Shown here: positions 53,201 to 61,472 of the stretch, in pieces
How the letters are laid out: the number at the start of each line of letters is the position of its first letter
Position numbering within the stretch: the stretch's first letter is position 1
NCBI RefSeq assembly: GCF_020524045.1
Contig: NZ_JAIVKL010000016.1
Span: forward strand, 44,356 to 108,355
DNA length: 64,000 nucleotides
From: Metabacillus litoralis
Lineage (GTDB): Bacteria > Bacillota > Bacilli > Bacillales > Bacillaceae
Direction of reading: 5' to 3'
Program-made: the position numbers and the translations under genes
Notes under the pieces: model-generated
Told to the model about the DNA's origin: nothing
Seen by the model: only the letters and a program-made list of their open reading frames with translations
The model's database searches: none

Positions 53201-53779
53201 TTATTTCAATAGTTTGATATCTTCGATAATTTTTTCATATGGTACCTCTGATACAGCATCATATTGTTCAAGTATTTTATTACCCTTCATAAGGTAGATT
53301 AATGTACTATGAACAAATTGATTTGATCCTTCCAATTTTGCTGCAGGAGCAATATAGCTTTTATTTGTGAAGTATTCGATTTCAGGTTGACTATATCCAG
53401 TTAAAAAGCTCCAATTTTTATAATCTGCACCAAATTGATCTCCAAAGGCTTTTAGCACTTCGGGGGAATCATATTCTGGATCAATTGTGAAACTAACAAG
53501 TTTTGCATCGAGTTTTTCGTCTTGCAATCTCTTTTGCAATGTGGCAATATGTGCTGTCATTGGTGAACAAACGGTATCACAATTAGTGAAAATAAACGTA
53601 GAGAGCCAAACCTGATCTTTGTAATCTTCTATAAGTTCAACAGCTTCACCATCTTGATTGACTGCTTTCAGTGACTCAACTGTCCCATTTAATGAAAAAT
53701 GCTCTTCTAGATTGATAGACTGTGAACAGCCTATCAATGCTAGAACAGCAATGATCATGATAAGTGATTTTTTTATCAT
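53201..53779 (-). CDS. SCO1/SenC/PrrC-family copper-chaperone lipoprotein
   Basis: 192 aa. Lipoprotein signal with LIGC. Thioredoxin-like fold with the copper motif CDTVC (CxxxC) in FTNCDTVCSP and the distal His in FVHSTLIYL. SCO proteins help copper insertion into cytochrome oxidase or act as thiol oxidoreductases. It lies 9 bp after the binding-protein gene of the ABC transporter, so it shares that transcript, which is an unusual pairing. Confidence 0.9.
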   Translation of the reverse strand: MIKKSLIMIIAVLALIGCSQSINLEEHFSLNGTVESLKAVNQDGEAVELIEDYKDQVWLSTFIFTNCDTVCSPMTAHIATLQKRLQDEKLDAKLVSFTIDPEYDSPEVLKAFGDQFGADYKNWSFLTGYSQPEIEYFTNKSYIAPAAKLEGSNQFVHSTLIYLMKGNKILEQYDAVSEVPYEKIIEDIKLLK

Positions 53780-53788
53780 TCTTAAAAC

Positions 53789-54793
53789 CTATTTCGTTAA
53801 GAATTGAGTGTCGATAAGATCACTGAATTCTGGTTTTTCTTTAAGGAATTTTAATTCATAAGATGAATTAGCAAATTCTTGAACAACATCAGCATTTACT
53901 TCTGTTGTATAGCTTACACGCTCCCATGCACTTTCAACAATTTTCGGATCTAACTCTTGATCTGTAATATCTTTAATCGAGTTGATTGCAATTTCACGAG
54001 CTTCTTCTGGATTTTCATTGATGAAAGCTACTGATTTTTCATGAGCTTTCACAATATTAGCTACCAATTCTTTGTTTTCTTTTATTAATTTTCCACTTGT
54101 AACTAATACTGTATTCGGTAGAGTTGTTCCATAAGAAATTTCATCTGTATCGACAATAATCTTAGCTCCATCGTTTACAAGCTGTGATGCCCAAGGCTCT
54201 GGAACAGCTGCAAGATCAACTTTTCCTGATTCAAACATAGCTCCATACTGTGCTGGATTACCTGTTACATGCTTTAACGTTCCACCAATACGTGCTGAAG
54301 TAATCCCTAATTCTTGCAGAAATGTTTCCATTTGAACGTCATGTGTGCAGCCTACACCAGGTGTAATAAATGTTCTTCCTGTTAAATCATCAATAGACTG
54401 AATACCACTTTTTTCAGATGCCACGACAACTGTTCCACCTGAAGATGCTCCAGCAAGAATTTTCACATCTGCTCCATTTGCAAAGTTGTTCATCACAGGT
54501 CCTGGACCTACAAGACCAGCATGAATATCACCTGTTTTTAATGCTGTCATAAAAGCAGCACCGTCTGGGAATGTTTTATAAGTTACTTTTACGTTTTCTC
54601 CTAATACTTCTTCAAAATATCCTTTTTCCTTTGCAATCATTGCAGGAACGTGGTCAATATTTGGGAAGTAGCCGATAATTACTTCTTCTTTACCTCCGTT
54701 ACCACTAGATCCTGCTGATTCTTTTGTTCCACATGCTGCTAATACTCCTACAAATAATATTGATATAATAGCGAATAATAACCCTTTTTTCAT
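53789..54793 (-). CDS. ABC transporter substrate-binding lipoprotein (NitT/TauT, SsuA-like)
   Basis: 334 aa. Lipobox LAAC, then a SsuA/THI5-like fold (IGYFPNIDHVPAMIAKEKGYFEE, FPDGAAFMTALKTGDIHAGLVG). The family binds sulfonates, nitrate or pyrimidine precursors. The nearby met genes make an organosulfur compound plausible but not shown. GGAGG precedes the ATG. First of the group in function, but third in gene order (ATPase, permease, binding protein, SCO1). Confidence 0.9.
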   Translation of the reverse strand: MKKGLLFAIISILFVGVLAACGTKESAGSSGNGGKEEVIIGYFPNIDHVPAMIAKEKGYFEEVLGENVKVTYKTFPDGAAFMTALKTGDIHAGLVGPGPVMNNFANGADVKILAGASSGGTVVVASEKSGIQSIDDLTGRTFITPGVGCTHDVQMETFLQELGITSARIGGTLKHVTGNPAQYGAMFESGKVDLAAVPEPWASQLVNDGAKIIVDTDEISYGTTLPNTVLVTSGKLIKENKELVANIVKAHEKSVAFINENPEEAREIAINSIKDITDQELDPKIVESAWERVSYTTEVNADVVQEFANSSYELKFLKEKPEFSDLIDTQFLTK

Positions 54794-54811
54794 CTGTAAT
54801 AACCTCCGTTG

Positions 54812-55567
54812 TTAGGTATCTAAACCCCATTTTTTCATAACATTTTTTTCAATTCGTTGGAAAAATAATAAATCCACAATAACTCCAATAACCATGATCA
54901 TCATCATAATGGCGATAACTAAACTCATATCTCCAAAGTCAGAAGCAAATTTTAGTTTATATCCAAGTCCTGGTCCAGTACTTAATAGTTCACCGGCCAT
55001 TAAAGCTCTCCAAGCAAATGCCCAAGCAAGTCTTGTTCCAGTTACGATATAAGGAATTGATGCTGGAAACATTACCTTCCAAAATAAACGTAATCCTTTA
55101 TAATCCATTGTTTGTGCTGCTTTGATAAAAAGAGGCGGAACATTTTTCATACCTGTTCTTACATTAATCGTCATAACTAATGTAGCACCTAAAACAACAA
55201 TGAACGTAACTGCTGCTTCGTTTAAGCCAAACCACATAATCGCAAGTGGCAACCACACAATACTTGGAACAGATTGTAGGGCAATGATTAATGATCCTAA
55301 TGTTTCATCAGCTGTTTTTGATTTTGCTAAAAAGACACCTAAAATAAGTCCTAAAACCAATGCAATTAATAAACCAATTACCAATCGTTTAAAACTGGCA
55401 ACTAAATCATAAACAAGTGTTAAATCTAGGAAACCTGTGTATAACGATGAAAAAACATCTGTTGGAGCTGGCAGTAAAGATACCGAAACATCAAGTACTG
55501 TTACAGCAACCTGCCAAACAGCTAGCAGAATTCCATAAAAAAGTATTCGTTTAACGACGGGTTGCAT
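54812..55567 (-). CDS. ABC transporter permease (SsuC/TauC type)
   Basis: 251 aa with six predicted helices and the EAA loop around KAAQTMDYKGLRLFWKVMFPASIPYIVTG. It starts within the last 17 bp of the ATPase gene and ends 18 bp before the binding protein. It forms the membrane channel of the NitT/TauT-type importer. Confidence 0.92.
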   Translation of the reverse strand: MQPVVKRILFYGILLAVWQVAVTVLDVSVSLLPAPTDVFSSLYTGFLDLTLVYDLVASFKRLVIGLLIALVLGLILGVFLAKSKTADETLGSLIIALQSVPSIVWLPLAIMWFGLNEAAVTFIVVLGATLVMTINVRTGMKNVPPLFIKAAQTMDYKGLRLFWKVMFPASIPYIVTGTRLAWAFAWRALMAGELLSTGPGLGYKLKFASDFGDMSLVIAIMMMIMVIGVIVDLLFFQRIEKNVMKKWGLDT

Positions 55568-56339
55568 ACTGTTGCTCCTTTTCTATGACTTTATCAATCT
55601 CTGTTTTTAATAAAGCTTTAATTCGTTCTTCATATACTAAAAGTTCTTCACGAGCTTGTTCACGTGGTCTTGGAAAATTCAATTCGATAATATCGACAAT
55701 TCGACCTGGCTGAGTTCCCATCACAACAATTCGATCAGATAACTTCAATGCTTCATGAATACTATGTGTAACAAATAAGATTGTTTTTTTCGTTTCTAAA
55801 AAAACATCCTCTAACACTTCATGTAATCTTGAACGTGTTTGTTCATCTAAAGCACCAAATGGCTCGTCCATTAATAACAAAGCAGGATCCATAGCTAGTG
55901 CTCGTGCAATAGATACACGCTGCTGCATTCCTCCTGATAATTCATGTGGAGAATGCTTAGCATAAGGACTTAATTGCACAAGAGATAAATATTTACTCGC
56001 TCTTTCTCGTGCTGCTTTTTTCGAAAGCTCTTTGCGTAGAGGAAACATGACGTTTTCTTCAACAGTTAACCAAGGAAATAAAGCTGCTTGTTGAAAAACC
56101 ATTCCACGTTCTTTTCCAGGACCTTTTAGTGTTTTGCCTTGTAAAACAAGTTCTCCTGATGTTTGTGGTGTTAAACCTGCAACAATGGAAAGTAACGTAG
56201 ATTTTCCACAACCTGATGGTCCTAAGATGGATACAAACTCTCCCTCTTTCACCTGTAAATCTATATTGGTTAAAACCGTTTCTTCTTGGTTATCACGGTT
56301 TTTAAATTGTTTGGTTACATTGTTAATTGATAAAAACAT
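55551..56339 (-). CDS. ABC transporter ATP-binding protein (SsuB/TauB type)
   Basis: 262 aa. Walker A GPSGCGKS, signature LSGGMQQRVSIARAL, Walker B LLLMDEP, H-loop in VTHSIHEAL. The ATG at 56339 follows GGTGA by 5 nt; the GTG at 56348 lies inside that site. First gene of the importer operon. Confidence 0.93.
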   Translation of the reverse strand: MFLSINNVTKQFKNRDNQEETVLTNIDLQVKEGEFVSILGPSGCGKSTLLSIVAGLTPQTSGELVLQGKTLKGPGKERGMVFQQAALFPWLTVEENVMFPLRKELSKKAARERASKYLSLVQLSPYAKHSPHELSGGMQQRVSIARALAMDPALLLMDEPFGALDEQTRSRLHEVLEDVFLETKKTILFVTHSIHEALKLSDRIVVMGTQPGRIVDIIELNFPRPREQAREELLVYEERIKALLKTEIDKVIEKEQQYATRR

Positions 56340-56488
56340 TGCTCTCACCCGCTTTTGGTATAATTCATATCTTTTTTATCGGATTAATATGATTATTATA
56401 TAAAGTATTAGAAAAAAGTCAATGCTTTTGATTATTGTTTGAATATTCATTTACCATTCATCAAGAATTTATTTGATCATAAAAAATA

Positions 56489-56510
56489 ACGCTCAGAATT
56501 CTCTGAGCGT
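56489..56510 (-). terminator. Intrinsic terminator after the small 91-aa gene
   Basis: Perfect ACGCTCAGA / TCTGAGCGT hairpin followed by TATTTTTTA on the minus strand, about 30 bp after the stop. Confidence 0.75.
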
Positions 56511-56539
56511 CTTTCATAAGAAATGTATCTACTTCATGA

Positions 56540-56815
56540 TTATTTTTCTTTTTCGTCATAATAATTAACTGCAAATGCTGCACCCTCTGAAACCATTTTA
56601 TTATCTTCAATATCATGTGGGTGAGGATGACCTGCTTTTTCTAGTACTTCTTGGTCTCTGTCTCGGAACATATTTTGCACTTTGTTTCTTACTGCCTTTA
56701 ATGTTTCAACTAGTTTATCTTTTCTGGATTGATCTTTAAGTACGTATGAAGTAACACCTATCGTTGATAAAGCAACTCCGGATGCAACCACTTTCTTTTT
56801 AGTAGTTTGTTTCAT
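56540..56815 (-). CDS. Small conserved-looking hypothetical protein
   Basis: 91 aa. A basic N-terminus, one hydrophobic segment (VVASGVALSTIGVTSYVL, residues 9-26), then a charged region with HPHPHD and an acidic tail. The ATG at 56815 has AGGAG 8 nt upstream; the longer GTG frame from 56833 overlaps that site. Probably a membrane-tethered small protein. Function not recognised. Confidence 0.7.
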   Translation of the reverse strand: MKQTTKKKVVASGVALSTIGVTSYVLKDQSRKDKLVETLKAVRNKVQNMFRDRDQEVLEKAGHPHPHDIEDNKMVSEGAAFAVNYYDEKEK

Positions 56816-57049
56816 TTGTGATTCTCCTCTCACTTTTTAATAGGTTTACTAGACTATTCCCTTTTTCTACTATATTAAAACGTTTAGGATTATGATAATG
56901 ATTGTATTGTCTTGCAGTGAAAGTTTTTTTAATACATTGTTGTTTTGAAATTACATATTAATACACCTGTCCTAAAAATAAGGAACAAAACTTGGTTTAC
57001 AGTTTCATCTTTTGAATCTTTTAAAAAAGGTTATGCTATTTAATTCATG

Positions 57050-57178
57050 ATAGTGGAATGGAGCGCAAGAAACTTGACTCCTGCGGGTGCAGAGGAAAGG
57101 TCGAGACCCCACAGGCGAAGCCGAGGAGGCTTGACTTCCTCCCCGCGGAAAGCAAGTTTCTGGAGCGAAATGAAACGG
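57050..57178 (+). repeat. Dispersed GC-rich intergenic repeat, copy R3
   Basis: Shares the core GACTCCTGCGGG, CGAGACCCCACAGGCG, CCGAGGAGGCTTGAC and CCCGCGGAAAGC with R1 and R2, but has different outer ends. Perfect end repeats AGAAACTTG (57068) / CAAGTTTCT (57153) make a long stem. It lies in the 640-bp gap before yjcH, which otherwise holds only promoter-like AT-rich sequence. Confidence 0.85.
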
Positions 57179-57457
57179 ACTAATTACTAACTACTTTTCT
57201 TTTTTAACATAATTTATTCTACTTCCAAACAAATAGATTCCTTTAAATGAGCTTAACGATAACAGACAAGGTATAAAGGTAATAGATTTAAGATGAACCA
57301 AATGTGATTTTAATAACAAATGATTCCTTTTCTAATCAACATAAGTTTAAATGCTTTAATGAATTAACCGCGTATGGTTTTACTGTCTGATCATAATCAT
57401 ATAAAATAGAAAGGGATTTAATTTACTGCATTGGCGCTTACTTCTAAGGAGGTTATC

Positions 57458-58183
57458 ATGAGCAAACAAACAGGTATTGTAAAAGAGCATACTTTTTATT
57501 CGAATTCGTTACAGGAAGAGTTAACATTGCTTGTTTACCTTCCAGAAAATTATTCTCCTCTATATAAATATAGTTTGCTTATTGCACAGGATGGGCAGGA
57601 TTATTTTCGCCTTGGACGTGTTGGCAGACAGGTTGAAGCATTAATGAAGGATGAAGAAATTGAAGATGTAATTGTCATTGGGATTCCATATAATGACGTA
57701 AATGATCGCCGTGAAAAATACCATCCAAATGGCAGCAAGTTCGACAACTATGTGAGATTTTTAGCTCATGAGCTTGTCCCTTATCTTGATAAAGAATTTC
57801 CTACTTATCAAATTGGATATGGTCGAGCACTAATTGGAGATTCACTTGGTGCTACAGTTTCCCTCGTCACTGGTTTAACGTATCCTAATACATTTGGAAA
57901 GCTCATTTTACAATCACCATATGTAAATGAAGATGTTTTACAAATCGTTGAAAGCTTCTCTTCAGCATCGCGGCCAAGTATCTATCATCAAATTGGCAAA
58001 CAAGAAACAAATGTGAAAACAACTGATGGTGAAGTTTTAGATTTTATTACACCAAATAGAACACTAAATGAAGTACTCTCAAACAAAGGTTTTTCATATA
58101 CTTATGAAGAATTTGATGGAGATCATACTTGGAAATATTGGCAGCCTGCCTTAACTCCAATTTTCAAAGTGATGTTTGAATAG
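57458..58183 (+). CDS. yjcH: YjcH-like putative esterase (alpha/beta hydrolase, esterase D/Fes type)
   Basis: 241 aa. Alpha/beta hydrolase with the nucleophile Ser in IGDSLGATVSL and the likely His in DGDHTWKYW near the C-terminus. The ATG at 57458 directly follows AAGGAGGTTATC. Sequence and gene order match B. subtilis yjcH-yjcG-yjcF, next to metI-metC. Substrate unknown. Confidence 0.9.
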   Translation: MSKQTGIVKEHTFYSNSLQEELTLLVYLPENYSPLYKYSLLIAQDGQDYFRLGRVGRQVEALMKDEEIEDVIVIGIPYNDVNDRREKYHPNGSKFDNYVRFLAHELVPYLDKEFPTYQIGYGRALIGDSLGATVSLVTGLTYPNTFGKLILQSPYVNEDVLQIVESFSSASRPSIYHQIGKQETNVKTTDGEVLDFITPNRTLNEVLSNKGFSYTYEEFDGDHTWKYWQPALTPIFKVMFE

Positions 58184-58283
58184 TTCCACTCAGTAATATT
58201 TTGCTGTTAAATTGGCTTTACATATGTTTATTCTATAAAATTTGATATACTAACACTATATGAAATGTCTAGGAGGGAATGGC

Positions 58284-58802
58284 ATGAAATACGGAATTGC
58301 CCTTTTTCCATCGAAGAAATTACAAGATTTAGTCAATTCTTATCGTAAAAGATATGATCCACATTATGCATTGGTTTCACCACATGTTACATTGAAGTCA
58401 ACATTTGATGCTTCAGAGGAAGAAATAAAACAAGTGGCGAAAGAACTCCGTCATACAGCTAAGACGGCAAAACCATTAGATCTTGAAATCAAAAAAGTAA
58501 GCTCATTTTCACCAGTTAACAATGTCATATACTTAAAAGTTGAACCTACAGATGAAATGCAAGAGCTGCACGATCGTCTTCATACTGGAGCATTAAGTAG
58601 TGAACCAGAATATGCATTTGTCCCACATATTACACTTGGACAAAATCTATCAGATGATGAGCATTCTGACGTGCTTGGTAGTATTAAGATGCTAGACATT
58701 CATCACAAGGAAGTCATTGATCGCTTCCATCTTCTTTATCAACTAGACAACGGTTCCTGGACCGTTTATGAGACATTTTTACTAGGAAAGGAAAGCGAAT
58801 AA
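58284..58802 (+). CDS. yjcG: YjcG, 2H phosphoesterase (LigT/2'-5' RNA ligase-like)
   Basis: 172 aa with two HxTL motifs, HVTL (near residue 40) and HITL (near residue 120), the catalytic pairs of 2H phosphoesterases. AGGAGGG lies before the ATG at 58284. It belongs to the yjcH-yjcG-yjcF block. A role in RNA or cyclic phosphodiester processing is expected from the family. Confidence 0.92.
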   Translation: MKYGIALFPSKKLQDLVNSYRKRYDPHYALVSPHVTLKSTFDASEEEIKQVAKELRHTAKTAKPLDLEIKKVSSFSPVNNVIYLKVEPTDEMQELHDRLHTGALSSEPEYAFVPHITLGQNLSDDEHSDVLGSIKMLDIHHKEVIDRFHLLYQLDNGSWTVYETFLLGKESE

Positions 58803-59228
58803 TTGGAAATAAAACAAGTCACAACAAAAGAACAACTAGAAGATGCATACTTTGTAAGAAAAACAGTTTTTGTAGATGAGCAACAAGTACCACTAGAAGA
58901 AGAAATTGATCAACACGAAAATGAAGCAGCACATGTTGTTCTTTATGATGAAGAACAACCAGCTGGAGCAGGCCGTGTGAGAGTAGTAGATGGCTACGGT
59001 AAACTCGAAAGAATTTGTGTAATGAAATCCACACGTAAAAAAGGTGCCGGTAAAGTCATCGTAAATAAACTCGAAGAACTTGCTACAAAGCAAGGTGTGA
59101 AAAAATTGAAGCTAAATGCGCAAACACACGCAATTCCATTTTACGGGAAATTAGGATATGAAGTTATTTCAGAAGAGTTTATGGATGCTGGTATCCCTCA
59201 TGTTACAATGCTTAAGGAATTAAATTAA
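58803..59228 (+). CDS. yjcF: YjcF, GNAT-family N-acetyltransferase
   Basis: 141 aa. GNAT fold with RVRVVDGYGKLERICV and the acetyl-CoA loop STRKKGAGKVIV, and NAQTHAIPFYGKLGYEV at the end. A TTG start follows directly after the yjcG TAA, with AGGAAAG upstream, which suggests coupling. Substrate unknown. Confidence 0.92.
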   Translation: MEIKQVTTKEQLEDAYFVRKTVFVDEQQVPLEEEIDQHENEAAHVVLYDEEQPAGAGRVRVVDGYGKLERICVMKSTRKKGAGKVIVNKLEELATKQGVKKLKLNAQTHAIPFYGKLGYEVISEEFMDAGIPHVTMLKELN

Positions 59229-59236
59229 TAACCATT

Positions 59237-59270
59237 AAAGCTAACGATGATGTCATCGTTAGCTTTTTTT
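59237..59270 (+). terminator. Intrinsic terminator after yjcF
   Basis: AAAGCTAACGATGA / TCATCGTTAGCTTTTTTT, a strong stem with T run on the plus strand. Confidence 0.92.
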
Positions 59271-59365
59271 ATGTTCATCATTGTATACATCCTAAATATT
59301 GAGTATAAAACTTGGGTCATTTGAAAAACATAATGCTATGGTATACGTCACGGAGGGTTATATTT

Positions 59366-60043
59366 ATGCATTTTGGTCAAATAACGATTGAATTGATATT
59401 CGGTTTCTTTGCTCTCTTTTTAATTACTAAAGTATTAGGAAAAACACAAATTACACAAATTACAACCTTTGATTTTATTTCTGCATTAGTGTTAGGTGAG
59501 CTTGTTGGAAATGCAATATTTGACGATAAAGTAGGAATATCACGCATTATCTATGCTGTTATCATATGGGGACTACTCATTTATATATTAGAAATAATTA
59601 CACAAAAATGGAGTAGATCCAGAGGAGTTCTAGAAGGAAAACCATCTATTATCATTAAAAAAGGTGAGATACTAAGAGAAAGCTTAAAAAAAAGCAAATT
59701 AGATATTAACCAACTTCAACATTTGGTAAGATCAAAAGGAGTTTTTTCTATAAGAGAGCTTGAATATGCTGTTCTCGAGACAGATGGAACTGTTAGTGTT
59801 TTGAAAAAAGCTAAATATGAAACACCTACAAAAAATGACCTTAACGTTAATTTAGAAGATGTAAATATTCCAATAACGCTTATTACAGATGGAATTGTTC
59901 TTAAAGAAAATCTTATAGATGCAGGTTTTAATTTTACATGGCTTGAACAGCAGCTAAAACAGCAAAATATTATGCACAGTAAAGAAGTATTTTTCGCTGA
60001 ATGGTTAGAAGGTGATGGATTGTATATTCAGACGTTTCAATAA
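59366..60043 (+). CDS. DUF421 (YetF-like) membrane protein
   Basis: 225 aa. Three N-terminal helices (TIELIFGFFALFLITKVLG, FDFISALVLGELVGNAIFD) are followed by the DUF421 cytosolic domain (LEGKPSIIIKKGEIL, IRELEYAVLETDGTVSVLKK). The ATG at 59366 has GGAGGG upstream. YetF/YrbG-type proteins are common in Bacillus; the function is not firmly known. Confidence 0.9.
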   Translation: MHFGQITIELIFGFFALFLITKVLGKTQITQITTFDFISALVLGELVGNAIFDDKVGISRIIYAVIIWGLLIYILEIITQKWSRSRGVLEGKPSIIIKKGEILRESLKKSKLDINQLQHLVRSKGVFSIRELEYAVLETDGTVSVLKKAKYETPTKNDLNVNLEDVNIPITLITDGIVLKENLIDAGFNFTWLEQQLKQQNIMHSKEVFFAEWLEGDGLYIQTFQ

Positions 60044-60046
60044 AAA

Positions 60047-60093
60047 GTAGCTCCAGATAGAATTAGATTTTCATCTTATCCATATGGAGCTAC
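60047..60093. terminator. Shared hairpin between two convergent genes
   Basis: GTAGCTCCA / TGGAGCTAC arms between the YetF-like and MBL-fold genes. Confidence 0.6.
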
Positions 60094-60095
60094 CA

Positions 60096-61010
60096 TTAGT
60101 ATTTAATCTCAATTTTTTTAAAACATAATTTATTATCATCAATAAATAACTTCACTTTCTCCTCTTTAACAAGGAAAGTGACATATGCTGTGATGGCTGT
60201 CCTAAACAACATCCACATTGACACATTGTTTAAGTTTACAGCCCATGTTTTACATACTTGACTAACTAAATCCTCATGTGTTATTCCTGTTTCATTTTGG
60301 TTGTTAATCAAGTTCAGAATGGATTCTAGAATGGTATTGTGATACATAATGTTTGTATCTACTGTTTTTTGAAAGGCTGTTTCATAAATACCATGACCAG
60401 GCACTGCACCGATACAATCAATATTTTTTAAACCATTTAACGAATTCAGCGTGTCTTTAGCATCGATAATAAAAGGAATTTTATGCTTGTGAAGCTGTTC
60501 TTCACTAAAATATGAATCTGCCGCATATAATACTCCATTTATTAACAAACCAAGCTGATTCATACTATGTCCTGGTAATGCAATACATTCAAATTGTGTT
60601 TCACCAAAATGGTAGGTACCTTCTTTCACTTCTTCATCGACAACGATCGGCTTACCTTCTAGAAACTTATTTCTCATTTCTGGTAAGGGACTGTTTCCTT
60701 GAAATAAATACAACGGTTCTAAGATAGGATTTCTAAGTATTGCTGATTCAAGATATGGAGCATATGTGTAAATATTTTCAGTTTCTTGCAAGTAGGCTGC
60801 CCCACCATAATGATCAGCATGAGCATGTGTGACGAATAAGTGAGTCACGAACATCTCATGCTCTTTTAATATTTTTACTATCTTTTTCATTGTACCTTTA
60901 TCAATGCCAGCATCAATTAACATGCCTTTTTGTCCACTTTTTATATATCCAATATTAACAGCACCATGGAAGTAATAGCAGCAATCAGTTATTTGAATAA
61001 AATTCATCAT
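60096..61010 (-). CDS. MBL-fold metallo-hydrolase
   Basis: 304 aa. Metallo-beta-lactamase motif HAHADH near residue 61, the second His in ALPGHSMNQLG, Asp in YAADSYFSEEQ and a late His in GAVPGHGIYE. The C-terminal winged-helix-like extension is typical of glyoxalase II-like hydrolases in Bacillus. GAGGATG lies before the ATG. Substrate unknown. Confidence 0.9.
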   Translation of the reverse strand: MMNFIQITDCCYYFHGAVNIGYIKSGQKGMLIDAGIDKGTMKKIVKILKEHEMFVTHLFVTHAHADHYGGAAYLQETENIYTYAPYLESAILRNPILEPLYLFQGNSPLPEMRNKFLEGKPIVVDEEVKEGTYHFGETQFECIALPGHSMNQLGLLINGVLYAADSYFSEEQLHKHKIPFIIDAKDTLNSLNGLKNIDCIGAVPGHGIYETAFQKTVDTNIMYHNTILESILNLINNQNETGITHEDLVSQVCKTWAVNLNNVSMWMLFRTAITAYVTFLVKEEKVKLFIDDNKLCFKKIEIKY

Positions 61011-61042
61011 ACATCCTCATTTATTAGGTAAGTTTACTTTCA

Positions 61043-61288
61043 TTATACATATTCGTTAAAATAATTACCTTTTCCTGTATAGGGTGCAATGTCTTTTGAA
61101 TTTTTCATTTTTTGTTGTAAAATTTCCGCAAAATTTGTTCCACTTTCTTTTGTATGTTCTTCTTCATTATTTGTTGTATTCTGGACAGCAGTTGTTGGTA
61201 GAATATGAGAATAATGACTTTGTACAGGAAGGGATCGATTCACATATTGAGTGTACGTATAATTTTGAATCGGTAAAATATAGCCCAT
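61043..61288 (-). CDS. Small hypothetical protein upstream of the yjcD-like helicase
   Basis: 81 aa beginning MGYILPIQNYTYTQYVNRS, with a Thr/Asn/Glu-rich middle and no membrane segment. The ATG at 61288 has AGAGGTGA 5 nt upstream, which is a strong reason to call it real. Divergent from the helicase gene. I do not recognise a function. Confidence 0.65.
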   Translation of the reverse strand: MGYILPIQNYTYTQYVNRSLPVQSHYSHILPTTAVQNTTNNEEEHTKESGTNFAEILQQKMKNSKDIAPYTGKGNYFNEYV

Positions 61289-61472
61289 AGTAATCACCTC
61301 TTGTTATTTATATACCCCTTTTATTGGAATATTAATCAACCCAACTTTACCTTTTCGATCATCTTTCATTCTGATAAGATAGAATTTGTCGCTTATTAGT
61401 AAGATATGCACATATTGCGTTCTTATCTATACATATACGTTATTTATTTCTATTTTATGGGAGGTGAAGCAT

